From Roseburia hominis (GTDB lineage Bacteria; Bacillota; Clostridia; Lachnospirales; Lachnospiraceae), in NCBI GenBank assembly GCA_040702975.1, contig CP159990.1:992001-1056000 (forward strand): a stretch of DNA of 64,000 nt, read 5' to 3'. This document shows positions 63,712 through 64,000 of the stretch, piece after piece (the stretch's first letter is position 1; each line of letters begins with the position of its first letter). The notes under the pieces were generated by a model that did not search any database, was not told the origin of the DNA, and worked only from the letters and a program-made list of their open reading frames with translations. A program made the position numbers and the translations under genes.

Positions 63712-63999
63712 CTATTTTACATAGTAAGCGATTTCTTTTCCGGCCCGCTGGTATTGTTCCAGAGTAAATGTGACTTTGCCTTTATATGTATCCAGAAGGT
63801 GGTCGCCTTTTAATTTGGCGATGGTGCGGTTGATGGTCTTCACAGTCATCCCCAGCTCTTCCCGTATTTCCTCCCGTGTTTTGCGCAAAGTGACGGTCCC
63901 TGTTTTTTTGATGTGATGGGCATCGGCATATTTCAGCAGATAATCCAGAAACAGAAAATTAGGTGGATAGAACAATTTTGCACCTCTGTTATAAGAGGA
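63712..63999 (-). CDS. Crp/Fnr-family regulator, C-terminal part (cut by the window edge)
   Basis: The leftward frame is open to the end of the window, so the N-terminal cyclic-nucleotide-binding-like domain lies outside. Visible: FLFLDYLLKYADAHH, then a winged HTH (TLRKTREEIREELGMTVKTINRTIAKLKGDHLLDTYKGKVTFTLEQYQRA), typical of the Crp C-terminal HTH. An internal TTG at 63975 is not the likely start. Role unknown. Confidence 0.7.
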   Translation of the reverse strand, partial: SSYNRGAKLFYPPNFLFLDYLLKYADAHHIKKTGTVTLRKTREEIREELGMTVKTINRTIAKLKGDHLLDTYKGKVTFTLEQYQRAGKEIAYYVK

Positions 64000-64000
64000 G

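Overview
The window looks like chromosomal DNA of an anaerobic, gut-type Firmicute, most likely a Lachnospiraceae member. The clues are moderate GC content, strong AGGAGG-type ribosome binding sites, sigma-A promoters, the long Gram-positive type SRP RNA, VanW and FliB-like proteins, an AAA-ATPase_like/PDDEXK_9 protein, and an F-ATPase c subunit with a sodium-type ion site. The genus cannot be fixed from the sequence alone.

Layout. 1-4.3 kb: 3' part of a PucR/CdaR-type regulator, a frameshifted EamA transporter, and a leftward glnK-amt ammonium unit whose leader carries an intrinsic terminator. 4.5-12.3 kb: an HTH/acidic-tail protein, dgt, a protein with an 11-residue repeat array, the SRP RNA, a hemerythrin, tadA, a ribbon-helix-helix protein and a B12-binding radical SAM protein. 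12.4-22.2 kb: a LysR regulator divergent from an operon with a YhaM/CyuA-type cysteine desulfidase, a Dpp-like ABC transporter with N-terminally extended permeases and a circularly permuted substrate-binding protein, and a glutaredoxin-like protein with an in-frame UGA at its redox cysteine position (probable selenoprotein). 22.3-27.3 kb: VanW protein, AIR-synthase-like protein, Lrp regulator, aminotransferase, trmL. 27.4-34.7 kb: complete F1Fo ATP synthase operon. 34.8-47.0 kb: PadR-controlled membrane proteins, AAA-ATPase_like protein, glgX, FliB-like protein, topB, panG-panB. 47.2-56.2 kb: TetR regulator and a second, conventional Dpp operon that encloses an active amidohydrolase and a paralogue lacking every metal ligand.

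56.4 kb to the end is an accessory island. A three-gene unit has two nuclease-helicase-like proteins around a DCTPP1/MazG-like pyrophosphatase. It is followed by a self-inhibited Fic protein, a KptA/Tpt1 RNA 2'-phosphotransferase, a DUF3791-DUF3990-DUF3791 cassette, a remnant of a CatB/Vat-type acetyltransferase, and the C-terminal part of a Crp/Fnr regulator at the edge.

Between genes, a dispersed family of roughly 42-bp palindromic units recurs at six or more loci, with paired changes in its stem. The strongest candidates for undescribed biology are the desulfidase / permuted binding protein / selenoprotein operon, the nuclease-helicase plus pyrophosphatase module, and the active/dead amidohydrolase pair.
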